Shown here in pieces: positions 56,886 through 64,000 of a DNA stretch of 64,000 nt. Positions within the stretch are counted from its first letter, which is position 1, and each line of letters opens with the position of its first letter. Position numbers and translations under genes: made by a program. Source of the DNA: Curtobacterium ammoniigenes NBRC 101786 (GTDB taxonomy: Bacteria > Actinomycetota > Actinomycetes > Actinomycetales > Microbacteriaceae); the NCBI RefSeq assembly GCF_001571045.1, contig NZ_BCSV01000001.1:558001-622000 (forward strand), written 5' to 3'. Below the pieces are notes generated by a model that saw nothing but the letters and a program-made list of their open reading frames with translations, had not been told where the DNA came from and made no database searches.

Positions 56886-57050
56886 TCAAACACCCGGCGC
56901 GCCCCCAGCACGCACGATGAGGTTCCACTCCTCGATCCGAGCAATGAGCATGTTGCTCAGCTCGCGGGCGGTCGTCGAGTGCAAAAAGTGCCGCACGCCA
57001 TGGATCGTGACCTCAATGCACTCGTCTTTGTCGTCGCCGGTCAACGCCAC
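56886..57050 (-). CDS. Small protein, 54 aa, possibly 5'-truncated
   Basis: The minus strand encodes a protein-like sequence ending HGVRHFLHSTTARELSNMLI, then ARIEEWNLIVRAGGAPGV. The only in-frame start after a stop at 57143-57141 is the GTG at 57050; the frame is open and also protein-like back to 57140, with no start codon. It may be a remnant of a longer gene. An overlapping plus-strand frame (56979-57398) is less protein-like in this part. Confidence 0.4.
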   Translation of the reverse strand: MALTGDDKDECIEVTIHGVRHFLHSTTARELSNMLIARIEEWNLIVRAGGAPGV

Positions 57051-57227
57051 CGCGACGTGGCCATTGGGCGAGTTCTGGGGTACTGGCGGCTCGTGCGTCT
57101 CCCGAACGAGCGTCCGAGCTGGCTTCTGCCCCTCTATGACTCATCGCTTATCTCCGATCTCTTTGCCGACCATCACGATGATGCCGCGTCGGATAGCCCG
57201 CGGCCACAACGGCGTCATAGTGGCATC

Positions 57228-57398
57228 GTGAGCCAATTTGAAGAACATCTCGCGAGGATCCAGGACATCGCCGCTCGCGCACGAGAGTTCCGAGCCAACG
57301 ACGCCTCCAATCCGAAGACCTTCTCCAAGACGGTCGTTGAAGACCTTGGCGCGCTTGCAGAGGCCGTTGCGGATCTCATCGCGCGAGCTGAGATCTGA
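57228..57398 (+). CDS. Small helical protein, 56 aa
   Basis: A GTG-initiated ORF (SQFEEHLARIQDIAARAREF then a short turn and KTFSKTVVEDLGALAEAVAD) with strong amphipathic helix pattern. The frame extends upstream to 56979, but that part overlaps the minus-strand ORF and has a different composition. No ribosome site is evident and no family is recognised. It could be a small regulator or antitoxin-like protein in the island. Confidence 0.35.
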   Translation: MSQFEEHLARIQDIAARAREFRANDASNPKTFSKTVVEDLGALAEAVADLIARAEI

Positions 57399-57450
57399 AC
57401 GCCCGTAAGCGACCGCGGCCCGCGCTCACCGGCCCGAGTCCGGCCGGCGT

Positions 57451-57576
57451 CTAGGCGTCTATTCGCCTCAGCGGGTAGCGACCGCCCGTGTTTGCTGCCG
57501 CGTAGAGGCAGAAGCCCACCGAAACGAACTCGGGGACTGTGCAGCCAAGCAGCTGTTCATCCCAGGCTTCGCTCAT
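57451..57576 (-). CDS. Small ORF, 41 aa, coupled to the preceding remnant
   Basis: Starts with ATG at 57576, overlapping the TGA of the upstream frame (ATGA), and reads MSEAWDEQLLGCTVPEFVSV and on to a TAG at 57451. It looks like the beginning of a normal protein cut short, because the sequence ends abruptly after RYPLRRIDA. Function unknown. Confidence 0.35.
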   Translation of the reverse strand: MSEAWDEQLLGCTVPEFVSVGFCLYAAANTGGRYPLRRIDA

Positions 57577-57857
57577 GACTCAGGCGAGTAGCGCTCCGGG
57601 AACGGGGTATCCGCATATAGCGCAATTGCTCGGGCCCATTCCTTCAGACTCAATCGCTGGTACGGCCATTTCTGGTAGAGGAACCGCCCGACCAACTGAA
57701 GCGCGAAGTCAGGGTCGCCGGGCGTGCCGGTCAAGAAGCTCGTCTTCACGATGTCGTCAAAGCGCGTCGCCACACCATGCAAATCGAGATCGTCGAGCAG
57801 TCCCGTTCTGAGGCGGCAGTGACCGCGCTGGGCGCGAGTGAGGATCGGACGATGGGC
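57573..57857 (-). pseudogene. C-terminal fragment of an unknown gene
   Basis: The minus strand is open from 57857 to a TGA at 57573 and reads like the end of a protein (LLDDLDLHGVATRFDDIVKT, then ALQLVGRFLYQKWPYQRLSL). There is no ATG or GTG near its 5' end; a TTG at 57782 would give 69 aa. Most likely a truncated remnant whose next gene (41-aa ORF) is also broken. The stretch from 57858 to 58074 has no gene and should hold the promoter of the RelA/SpoT-HEPN gene. Confidence 0.4.
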
Positions 57858-58074
57858 TCAATTCACTGATCAGGAGAAAAATTGCGTGCAAGAAATGTAG
57901 GCGGGATTGCAGCGAATGCCACATGGAATCTCTGACCCTGCTAATCGGCCATCGGTTCGGGGTGGACCGATCCGTTGTCGCTGTCGACCTGCAGAGCCGT
58001 CCTTCCTGGACATCGGAGCCGAGCCTGCTGAGTCGAACCCTAGACTTCGCCATAGGGGATGAAAGTGAGCAGGC

Positions 58075-59424
58075 GTGGGTGTCATCGACGACTTCGTAAG
58101 CGAGTACGAGCGCCAATTCGACTTCTGGGATGCGTCGGCGCGCATGGCCCGCGGCCTGTTAGAGGCCGCGCTCGCGAGCTCGGGCCTGCGCGCCATAGTT
58201 ACCAGTCGTGCCAAGTCCGTTGATCGTCTGGCCGACAAGCTGCACGCCCGCAATCGCGAGAAGCCGTACACGTCTGTTGCTCAGATCCGAGAAGACATCG
58301 CTGACCTCGCTGGAGTTCGGGTGGCGCTGTACTTCCCCGGGCAGATGGACGAGGCGGAACGAGTCATCCGAGCAACGCTTGATGTGCGGCATGACAAGCG
58401 CTTCCCACCCGATGCGGCTTCAGCCGGCCCGAGGGTGGGTACACCTCAGACTGTCACGGCCATAGGTGAGCAGCCACCCGCGCCCGGTGCGTTGGTTCAT
58501 CTGCAGCGATTCTCCGGCTATGGCGCCCGGCATTTCCGTGCCCTCATTCCCGACTCGCGTCTAAGCGCAGGACAAGATCGATACGCGTCAGCTCTCGTTG
58601 AGGTCCAGGTGGCTTCAGTGCTTATGCATGCGTGGTCCGAGGTCGAGCATGACCTGGTATATAAGCCGCTGGAGGGCGAGCTGTCATCGTCGGAGTACGC
58701 ACTTCTCGACCAGCTCAACGGACTCGTCCTCGCTGGTGAGATCGCACTTGAGCAGCTTCAGAAGGCTGGGGACGCGAGAGTCACGATCGCGGCGACGCCG
58801 TTCCGCAACCATTACGAACTAGCTGAGTTCCTCCGCTCTCGGCTATCAGCTCGAGATGTGGATCTCACGGACGCGACCCTAGGCCAAGTTGACGTGCTCT
58901 TCGACTACCTCGCTGAACAACACTCCGCAACCGCGTCCTCTGTCGAGCCCTATCTTGATCTGCTCGAGCGGGATTTCGAGCACCGACCAGTCGGCGCTCA
59001 ACTTGCGGATCTGATGCTGTCCGGGAACGAGTCGCACTACAACGCGTATCTACGAGCTGTGTCAACTTCGCGTCATCCGTCGAGTCGTCGACGCACGACT
59101 GTCGCAAGTTTGAAGGATGACGCGCCACAGACACTGGCACTCGGCGAGTTCGTCACGGAGTGGGTGCTACTGGAGGTGTTGCTGAAAGACGTCGCGCAAT
59201 CAGACGACCCAAGGCTGCCGCCGTTGCCAGTGCTGTTTCGGCAGCTTGTGACGCGAGAACTGATCACGCCCGAGCAGCACGCAGAGTTGACCATCATGCG
59301 CGAATTGCGCAACCGAGTCGTTCACGGGAAGGGGGTGGACGTCCCTCCAGAGCAGTTGAGGGAAGCGGCAGCGTGGTTGCGCGACCTGAGGCTAGCGATC
59401 GAGCGTAATGCTGACGGAGACTAA
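58075..59424 (+). CDS. RelA/SpoT nucleotidyltransferase fused to a HEPN-like domain
   Basis: A 449-aa protein of two domains. Residues about 25-200 are a RelA/SpoT fold: SRAK (44-47), Lys55, Asp77 in IADLAGVRVALYF, the YGARH box (149-153), Glu176-x-Gln178 and WSEVEHDLVYKPL. Between the Asp motif and the YGARH box is an extra loop of about 50 residues. Residues about 350-446 are all-helical with LRNRVVHG: Arg412-Asn413-x3-His417 fits the R-N-x3-H RNase motif of HEPN domains. The GTG at 58075 follows AAAGTGAGCAGGC. It stands alone, convergent with the SIR2 gene. It may be a fused toxin-antitoxin or abortive-infection protein. Confidence 0.75.
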   Translation: MGVIDDFVSEYERQFDFWDASARMARGLLEAALASSGLRAIVTSRAKSVDRLADKLHARNREKPYTSVAQIREDIADLAGVRVALYFPGQMDEAERVIRATLDVRHDKRFPPDAASAGPRVGTPQTVTAIGEQPPAPGALVHLQRFSGYGARHFRALIPDSRLSAGQDRYASALVEVQVASVLMHAWSEVEHDLVYKPLEGELSSSEYALLDQLNGLVLAGEIALEQLQKAGDARVTIAATPFRNHYELAEFLRSRLSARDVDLTDATLGQVDVLFDYLAEQHSATASSVEPYLDLLERDFEHRPVGAQLADLMLSGNESHYNAYLRAVSTSRHPSSRRRTTVASLKDDAPQTLALGEFVTEWVLLEVLLKDVAQSDDPRLPPLPVLFRQLVTRELITPEQHAELTIMRELRNRVVHGKGVDVPPEQLREAAAWLRDLRLAIERNADGD

Positions 59425-59507
59425 TCGACCGCCAGGCGTTGCCGACGGCACCCTACACTCGCGCCCAGCCGATCGCGTCGAGGAGGTCGAGGTTCCGCTG
59501 CTCGAGG

Positions 59508-62500
59508 TCATTCGGCAGCATCGAGAAATCTCCTCTCCGTTGCCGCTTCGACAAGTGGCCGGCTAACGGAATCGCCGACCGCTCCTCGGATGGCCTCGAC
59601 CAGTTGCCGCACGCGGTACCTCACCATGTGGTCCGAGCCGGTCGTACTCCGGATCCGCTCGGCGAAGAAAGCAACGAGCTCAGGGCCATGGGCGGCGAGG
59701 ACGCCCTCCGGGAACTCCTTGTTGAAGGACCATTCGCCGAGGCCGATGCTGTGCCCGCCGAGAAGCGTCGCTGCGGCTGGGACGAACTCGCCGACGACAG
59801 GAACGACGTCCGCCCAACGTGCAAGTTCCTCGGCCGACGCGACCCGCGGCTGGCCGCCGAGGCGGCGTTCCAAGTGCTTGCCGAGCCACCGACGCCATAC
59901 CTCGGCCCCGTCGACGCCGTCTTCACGGAGGAATCGGGCGACCGCTTCAGCGAAGCCGGCGGCATGCGAACCACCTGACGCGAGCACTGTCTGATCAAGC
60001 AGGCGCCTCCGATCGGTACTCGTGATGCCTGCGTATGACACCACAGAGGTGATGAACCCCAGGAAGATGTGATGCAGCGTCTTGTCTGGCAACTCATCGA
60101 GACGGCTGAGCTCGGCGACCAAGCTGTCGAACAGGCCGGCTGCGAGGATCCGGTCATTCCACCGGGGATGGTGCAGGAAGGGGTTCCATCCAAAGGCGTG
60201 TCGCTGCGGATCGTTGAAGAGCGGAAGCAGGTGCGCCGTCGCGAAGTCTGCGTCTGCGGCGAAGTAGAAGAACAACTCTCCGGCAAGTGCGGGCTGAGTG
60301 GCGTCCAGTGCATCGTTGTTGCCGTTCAGCAGCGCGATGAGCGCTTCCGACTCCTCGTCGCTGAGTCCAGCCCACTCCTCGCGCGAGTGTCGCCAGCGAC
60401 GGTCGACCTCACTGTTCCAGTACTGGGCCAGGAACCCCGGCCACGAGTTCAGGTAAAGTGGCGCGAACGATAGGGGGGTCGAGTCTTCTCGGTGCGTGAA
60501 TCCTGAGCCCTGCTCACGCCAGAGTTCTTGCGCCAGTTCACGCATAGATGCGAGTACCGGCGATTCATCTTCGTCGATCTGCTGTCGAATCTGATCGAGC
60601 AGGAAACGCCCGATGGCGCGGGCGGAATCCCTGTCCGACAGCAGCGCATTCAGGCGCTGGACGGCTCCGAGTCCCGAATCTCCGAGGGCGGCCTTTCCCC
60701 AGCCTTCAGCGATCGCACGCCATAGGTCGACCTGCTTCTCGTCAAGGTCGTCACGACCGAAGACGGCGTCCCAGAGCTGCACGCCAAGGTCCGGGCGTCG
60801 CTCAGCGGCCTGCTGCACGAGCCCGAGCGCATCTCGCCACTCGGGCTGATCGAAGTGGCGTTCGGAGTAGTCATGGGAGAGCAGGTCACCGAGTGCAGCG
60901 CTCACGTTCTGAACGAGCGCCTGGATGAGCTCCTCGAGGTCCATTGGCGGCGTCCCACCCCAGGTTCCGCTTGTCATCCAGGCGTCGAAGTCGGGATGCT
61001 CTCGCACCCCGAAGCCGGGGTTTTCAGCTTGGATTGCGTCGAACGCGGTTTGGGCCTCAGCCCAGTCAGGGCCGGCCTGCGTTAGCCATGCGAGCAAGTT
61101 GTACTTCGCGTATGCAAAGTGGCGGTCGCGATCGGGAATCTCTTCGGGGTAGTCGGGTCCAGCGGCGGCGGCGTCCAAGACCCGTTGCTTGAGGGGCGGC
61201 GTCGCAGTACCGATCGCGGCGGCGAGTACCTGATAGGTCTCATGCTTCAGATCGTCTGCATAGAGCCCAGTGCGATCGAGGAGCCATGAGAGCTTGTCGT
61301 CCGCACTCCGTTCCGGATCGTCGGCCACCAGATGCAGGGCCAGGCGCTGCATGAGTGCTCGGTTGAGGTTCCACCATCGATTTGGCAGGTCCGGCCAGAC
61401 GGACAGCGCTTTGATCCCGTATTCGCGGAGGCCGTCGATGACTGCGTCGAGCGGCTCGCGCAGTTCGTCCTGGGCGTGTGGCTCGATCGCAGATCGGTGG
61501 TGCGCGAGGGGGTCCCAGCCTCGCTCGCCGTGATAGGCGTCGAGCAGGTCGTAAGCGGCGACAACGGCCTCTTCGAGGACACCACCGAGAGAGCGATCCC
61601 CAGGGTTGGATGCCTGAACGACGAGCAAGACATGCTGGGTCAGCGCGTAGTCCTTCGAGTTCCAGGTGACCTTCGCATCGGGATGGACCGTGCGCTCCTT
61701 GGACTCCTCGACGAACCAGCGCCGCTCCAGCTTGAGGAACGGGCGCAGCGCCGTCCGCAGCACCGCCATGCTGGGTGCCGCCGCATCGGGAAGGAACGGC
61801 ATGAGAAAGTCGGTTCCGAGCGGGGCCGACTGTCCATAGATCGACGTGGCGAGGAGTGCTTGCCACCGTTCTCCGGCAGACGCATCCTGCTTGCTCAGCT
61901 CGGTGGCGACCCAGGTGGCGGTCCGATAGAGCGAAGGCGTCATCGACTGCCCGAGTCGCTGCATGGCCTGGAGGGCCGCGCCGTTCAGCGTCGTCGACTC
62001 GATGAAGGTCCTTGCGAACCAGTTGCCTAGGATCGCGGTGGCGTCCGGCACATCGGGGGGTGAGAACAGGGCTCTGAACTCAGGGAGGTCCTCCAGCCAT
62101 GTGAGCCACTCGAGTTTGGCTTCGTCGGGAAGGGAGCCAGTCGCAATTGCGAAGTCCCGGGCGCCGTCGGTGGTCCGGAGACGCGCATGGAGGTAGTCGC
62201 GGTCGGGCAGTGGCAGTGCGGTTCCACCGCCGATGATCGCCTGCACGCGCGACTGGTGATCGGTCTGCCCCATCTTGGCTCGATCCGCCCAGGCGGTGAG
62301 CGCCGCCACGAGCGCCTGATGATCGCGACCGACGACCGGGTAGGTGATCGGCTGGATCCCCAGGTAGCCCCACTTGCTGTTCGACGGGTCGCTCGTGAAC
62401 GCGAACCGTTTAGAGACCGCGCCCTTGCCGCTCGACGGCAGCCCGAGCGCGAGGTATCGCATGATCACGTCGTCGTGGCTGTAGCCGATGAACACCACGG

Positions 62501-63077
62501 TGAATCGATTGAACATCGGGAGGAGGAACCGTGCGGCCCACGCGTCGGTGATGTACGCGTGGCCGAAGTCACGGTCCGTGAGGATCATCTCCTCCTTCGG
62601 GCGCCGTACTGAACCATGCAGGTGGACGAGCCCAGCGAAGTCACCCCCAAGTGGCAACGCCGGGGCGTACCAGGTGTCCGGGACCATGATCGACCCGCCG
62701 CCGGCAGCAGAAGCAAGGTGATCGTCGTAGTTGGTGGTCACCACGCGGAATGCACCTCGGATTCCCGCGAGCTCCACGATCGCACTGTGGAGCGGATTGA
62801 ATCTCGACTTCGGATTGGAAATCAGGGTATGTGCGTGGGCATGCGCGTCAAATCCCTGCGGCAGCGACTCCAGCTGCCCAATGAAGAAATCCAGCCCACC
62901 ACGTTTCGAGAAGGGGTGCGACGCCAATCGAGCAAGCTTCTTCGCGAGGCTGTCAAAAAGGGGAAGGTTCGAAGGCTTGCCCAGCGAAGCCCCCGCACCG
63001 ACGAAGAATACGAGCTCGCCGCGCTCATGCGCATCGAGGATCTCGTCGGGCAGCTCGACGTCGCCGGTAATCCACAT
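59508..63077 (-). CDS. SIR2-domain defence-associated sirtuin-like protein
   Basis: A 1189-aa protein with an N-terminal SIR2 domain: GAGAS (27-31), TTNYD (114-118), HLHGS with likely catalytic His154, TDRDFG (167-172) and FIGYSHDD (196-203). These are the NAD-binding residues of prokaryotic defence sirtuins. The other 950 residues are helical, rich in Trp and Leu, and form the large sensor part seen in Dsr1/DUF4020-type proteins. Such proteins deplete NAD+ after phage infection. The ATG at 63077 overlaps the stop of a small upstream ORF (TGATG). It is intact. Assignment to the DSR group is by architecture; the subtype is uncertain. Confidence 0.85.
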   Translation of the reverse strand: MWITGDVELPDEILDAHERGELVFFVGAGASLGKPSNLPLFDSLAKKLARLASHPFSKRGGLDFFIGQLESLPQGFDAHAHAHTLISNPKSRFNPLHSAIVELAGIRGAFRVVTTNYDDHLASAAGGGSIMVPDTWYAPALPLGGDFAGLVHLHGSVRRPKEEMILTDRDFGHAYITDAWAARFLLPMFNRFTVVFIGYSHDDVIMRYLALGLPSSGKGAVSKRFAFTSDPSNSKWGYLGIQPITYPVVGRDHQALVAALTAWADRAKMGQTDHQSRVQAIIGGGTALPLPDRDYLHARLRTTDGARDFAIATGSLPDEAKLEWLTWLEDLPEFRALFSPPDVPDATAILGNWFARTFIESTTLNGAALQAMQRLGQSMTPSLYRTATWVATELSKQDASAGERWQALLATSIYGQSAPLGTDFLMPFLPDAAAPSMAVLRTALRPFLKLERRWFVEESKERTVHPDAKVTWNSKDYALTQHVLLVVQASNPGDRSLGGVLEEAVVAAYDLLDAYHGERGWDPLAHHRSAIEPHAQDELREPLDAVIDGLREYGIKALSVWPDLPNRWWNLNRALMQRLALHLVADDPERSADDKLSWLLDRTGLYADDLKHETYQVLAAAIGTATPPLKQRVLDAAAAGPDYPEEIPDRDRHFAYAKYNLLAWLTQAGPDWAEAQTAFDAIQAENPGFGVREHPDFDAWMTSGTWGGTPPMDLEELIQALVQNVSAALGDLLSHDYSERHFDQPEWRDALGLVQQAAERRPDLGVQLWDAVFGRDDLDEKQVDLWRAIAEGWGKAALGDSGLGAVQRLNALLSDRDSARAIGRFLLDQIRQQIDEDESPVLASMRELAQELWREQGSGFTHREDSTPLSFAPLYLNSWPGFLAQYWNSEVDRRWRHSREEWAGLSDEESEALIALLNGNNDALDATQPALAGELFFYFAADADFATAHLLPLFNDPQRHAFGWNPFLHHPRWNDRILAAGLFDSLVAELSRLDELPDKTLHHIFLGFITSVVSYAGITSTDRRRLLDQTVLASGGSHAAGFAEAVARFLREDGVDGAEVWRRWLGKHLERRLGGQPRVASAEELARWADVVPVVGEFVPAAATLLGGHSIGLGEWSFNKEFPEGVLAAHGPELVAFFAERIRSTTGSDHMVRYRVRQLVEAIRGAVGDSVSRPLVEAATERRFLDAAE

Positions 63078-63208
63078 CAGGCCCCGACCTCGGTATCGCC
63101 GTTCAACACGTCCACCGGCGCGCCTCGAGGACGCCGTGGAAGACCTCGAAACAACTCACCGGGGCAGGCATGGCCCATGCGCCATGCAGTAGTCCGGACG
63201 AACGCCAC
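63077..63208 (-). CDS. Small ORF, 43 aa, coupled upstream of the SIR2 gene
   Basis: GTG at 63208 with GAGGAG 5 nt upstream, the best ribosome site of the island, leads a 43-residue Arg/Gly/Pro-rich peptide (AFVRTTAWRMGHACPGELFR and on) whose TGA overlaps the SIR2 ATG as TGATG. It may be a leader peptide that sets SIR2 translation or the truncated end of a longer gene lost when the neighbouring IS3 arrived. No family is recognised. Confidence 0.45.
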   Translation of the reverse strand: MAFVRTTAWRMGHACPGELFRGLPRRPRGAPVDVLNGDTEVGA

Positions 63209-63355
63209 GTCGTCTCCTCGTGCCCTCTAGCTGAGCGCTCCGGTGTCGCTCACTGGCAACAAGTCTCCCGCAGCCAGCAACGATGGGGTCTGCTGCACGG
63301 ATAGGTGACATCTGATCTGGCTTGCCCGGTGGGGTTGGCCTGGAAGGATGCCATC

Positions 63356-63664
63356 GTGCCCAAGCCTTACCCGCAGGAGTTCCGCGACGACGTTGTCCGT
63401 GTCGCTCGGAATCGTGAGCCGGGAGTGACGATCGAGCAAATCGCCGCCGACTTCGGTGTCCACCCGATGACGTTGACGAAGTGGATGCGCCGCGCCGCCG
63501 TCGAAGACGGGGAACGTCCCGGAACCACGCGTGCCGAGTCCGACGAGGTCCGCGAGCTCCGGCGGCGGAACCGGCTCCTCGAGCAGGAAGTCGAGGTGCT
63601 CCGACGCGCCGCGGCGTATCTGTCTCAGGCGAACCTGCCGGGAAAAGGCTTTACCCGCTCGTGA
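63356..63664 (+). CDS. IS3 transposase OrfA
   Basis: A 102-aa helix-turn-helix protein: PKPYPQEFRDDVVRVARNRE, IEQIAADFGVHPMTLTKWMR, then a leucine-zipper helix (VRELRRRNRLLEQEVEVLRR). GTG start at 63356. A GGAAAAGG sequence (63641-63648) near the end is a plausible -1 frameshift site that would fuse it to OrfB; the TGA overlaps the GTG of OrfB. Confidence 0.9.
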   Translation: MPKPYPQEFRDDVVRVARNREPGVTIEQIAADFGVHPMTLTKWMRRAAVEDGERPGTTRAESDEVRELRRRNRLLEQEVEVLRRAAAYLSQANLPGKGFTRS

Positions 63665-64000
63665 GCGAGCTCGCCGCGGACGGGATCCCCGTCGCGGTGA
63701 CGTGCCGGGTGTTGCAGCTTGCTCGTCAGCCCTACTACCGGTGGTTGGCGGACCCGATCCCGCGAAGCGAGGTGGTGCGGGCGTATCGGGCGAACGCGTT
63801 GTTCGATGCGCATCGGGATGATCCCGAGTTCGGGTACCGGCTCCTCGTCGACGAGGCCCGGGATGTTGGCGAACCGATGGCGGACCGGACCGCGTGGACG
63901 ATCGCGTCGGACAACGGCTGGTGGAGCGTGTTCGGGAAGAAGCGTGGCAGAACCGGGAAGAAGCCCGGCCCCGCGGTCCACGACGACCTCTGCACCATGA
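63661..64000 (+). CDS. IS3 transposase OrfB (partial)
   Basis: The first 113 codons of the catalytic subunit: SELAADGIPVAVTCRVLQLA, RQPYYRWLADPIPRSE, then the HTH_21-like AHRDDPEFGYRLL segment and SVFGKKRGRTGKKPGP. The rve/DDE core lies beyond the window edge. It is in the -1 frame relative to OrfA and is normally produced as an OrfAB fusion. Confidence 0.85.
   Translation, partial: MSELAADGIPVAVTCRVLQLARQPYYRWLADPIPRSEVVRAYRANALFDAHRDDPEFGYRLLVDEARDVGEPMADRTAWTIASDNGWWSVFGKKRGRTGKKPGPAVHDDLCTM

Larger units (their letters stand above)
63306..64000 (+). mobile_element. IS3-family insertion sequence (right end outside window)
   Basis: OrfA and OrfB in the usual overlapping arrangement with OrfB in the -1 frame. 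The left end is probably near the TGACATCTGATC at 63306, but the inverted repeat cannot be confirmed because the right end is not in the window. Confidence 0.6.

Noticed and set aside
59453-59521. A 22-codon ORF overlapping the end of the SIR2 gene (MLPNDLEQRN...)
   Set aside because: Protein-like and ATG-initiated, but far too short to support; perhaps the first codons of a deleted downstream gene.
59439-59978. Plus-strand ORF of 179 codons
   Set aside because: Antisense to the SIR2 gene and without protein-like features.

Overview
The window is high-GC actinobacterial DNA. It carries the MtrA-MtrB-LpqB two-component/lipoprotein operon, two WhiB iron-sulfur regulators, a PdtaS-type kinase, a DUF3499 protein, actinobacterial SecA and GTG/TTG starts. 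The lack of mycolic-acid genes and the gene order (whiB2-like, GT2, DUF5719, metallopeptidase-like, DUF3499, ahcY, mtrAB-lpqB, comF, hpf, secA, Rv3235-like, pdtaS, whiB1) point to the Micrococcales, most likely Microbacteriaceae. The genus cannot be fixed by reading alone.

Region 1 (1-24.9 kb) is a cell-surface polysaccharide locus. It encodes the complete dTDP-L-rhamnose pathway (rmlA, rmlB, rmlC, rmlD, split over two divergent units), at least eight glycosyltransferases of GT2 or GT4 type including one GT2-GT4 fusion, a Wzm/Wzt-like ABC exporter whose ATPase has a C-terminal cargo domain, several polytopic membrane proteins (DUF2142, a GT-C-like protein, two tandem O-antigen-ligase-like proteins), a polyprenol-phosphate-mannose synthase and a secreted GH25-like protein. 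The likely job is building a rhamnose-containing glycan on a lipid carrier, exporting it and attaching it to the envelope.

Region 2 (25-48.2 kb) is conserved chromosomal core: manA, galE, a WhiB2-like regulator, a giant GT2/membrane protein, DUF5719, a metallopeptidase-like gene in reverse orientation, DUF3499, ahcY, mtrA-mtrB-lpqB, comF, hpf, secA, an Rv3235-family gene, pdtaS, whiB1, a small membrane protein, bcp and tRNA-Lys(CTT). The gaps between DUF5719, DUF3499 and ahcY hold several families of tandem and dispersed repeats, and no phosphomannomutase gene is found there.

Region 3 (48.25-64 kb) is an accessory island starting right after tRNA-Lys. It begins with a DDE transposase, a helicase-associated-domain protein and a tyrosine-recombinase-like protein that lacks its catalytic residues, followed by an IS21 remnant and an intact IS481-family element with a 6-bp target duplication. 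Next is a cargo of probable defence or conflict genes: an overlapping three-gene operon (NA37-like nucleoid-associated protein, RelA/SpoT-fold nucleotidyltransferase, PD-(D/E)XK nuclease-like protein), a second RelA/SpoT protein fused to a HEPN-like RNase domain, and a 1189-aa SIR2 protein resembling defence-associated sirtuins. Small coupled ORFs and gene remnants lie between them. An IS3 element runs off the right edge. The three-gene operon and the RelA/SpoT-HEPN fusion are the best candidates for an undescribed system.
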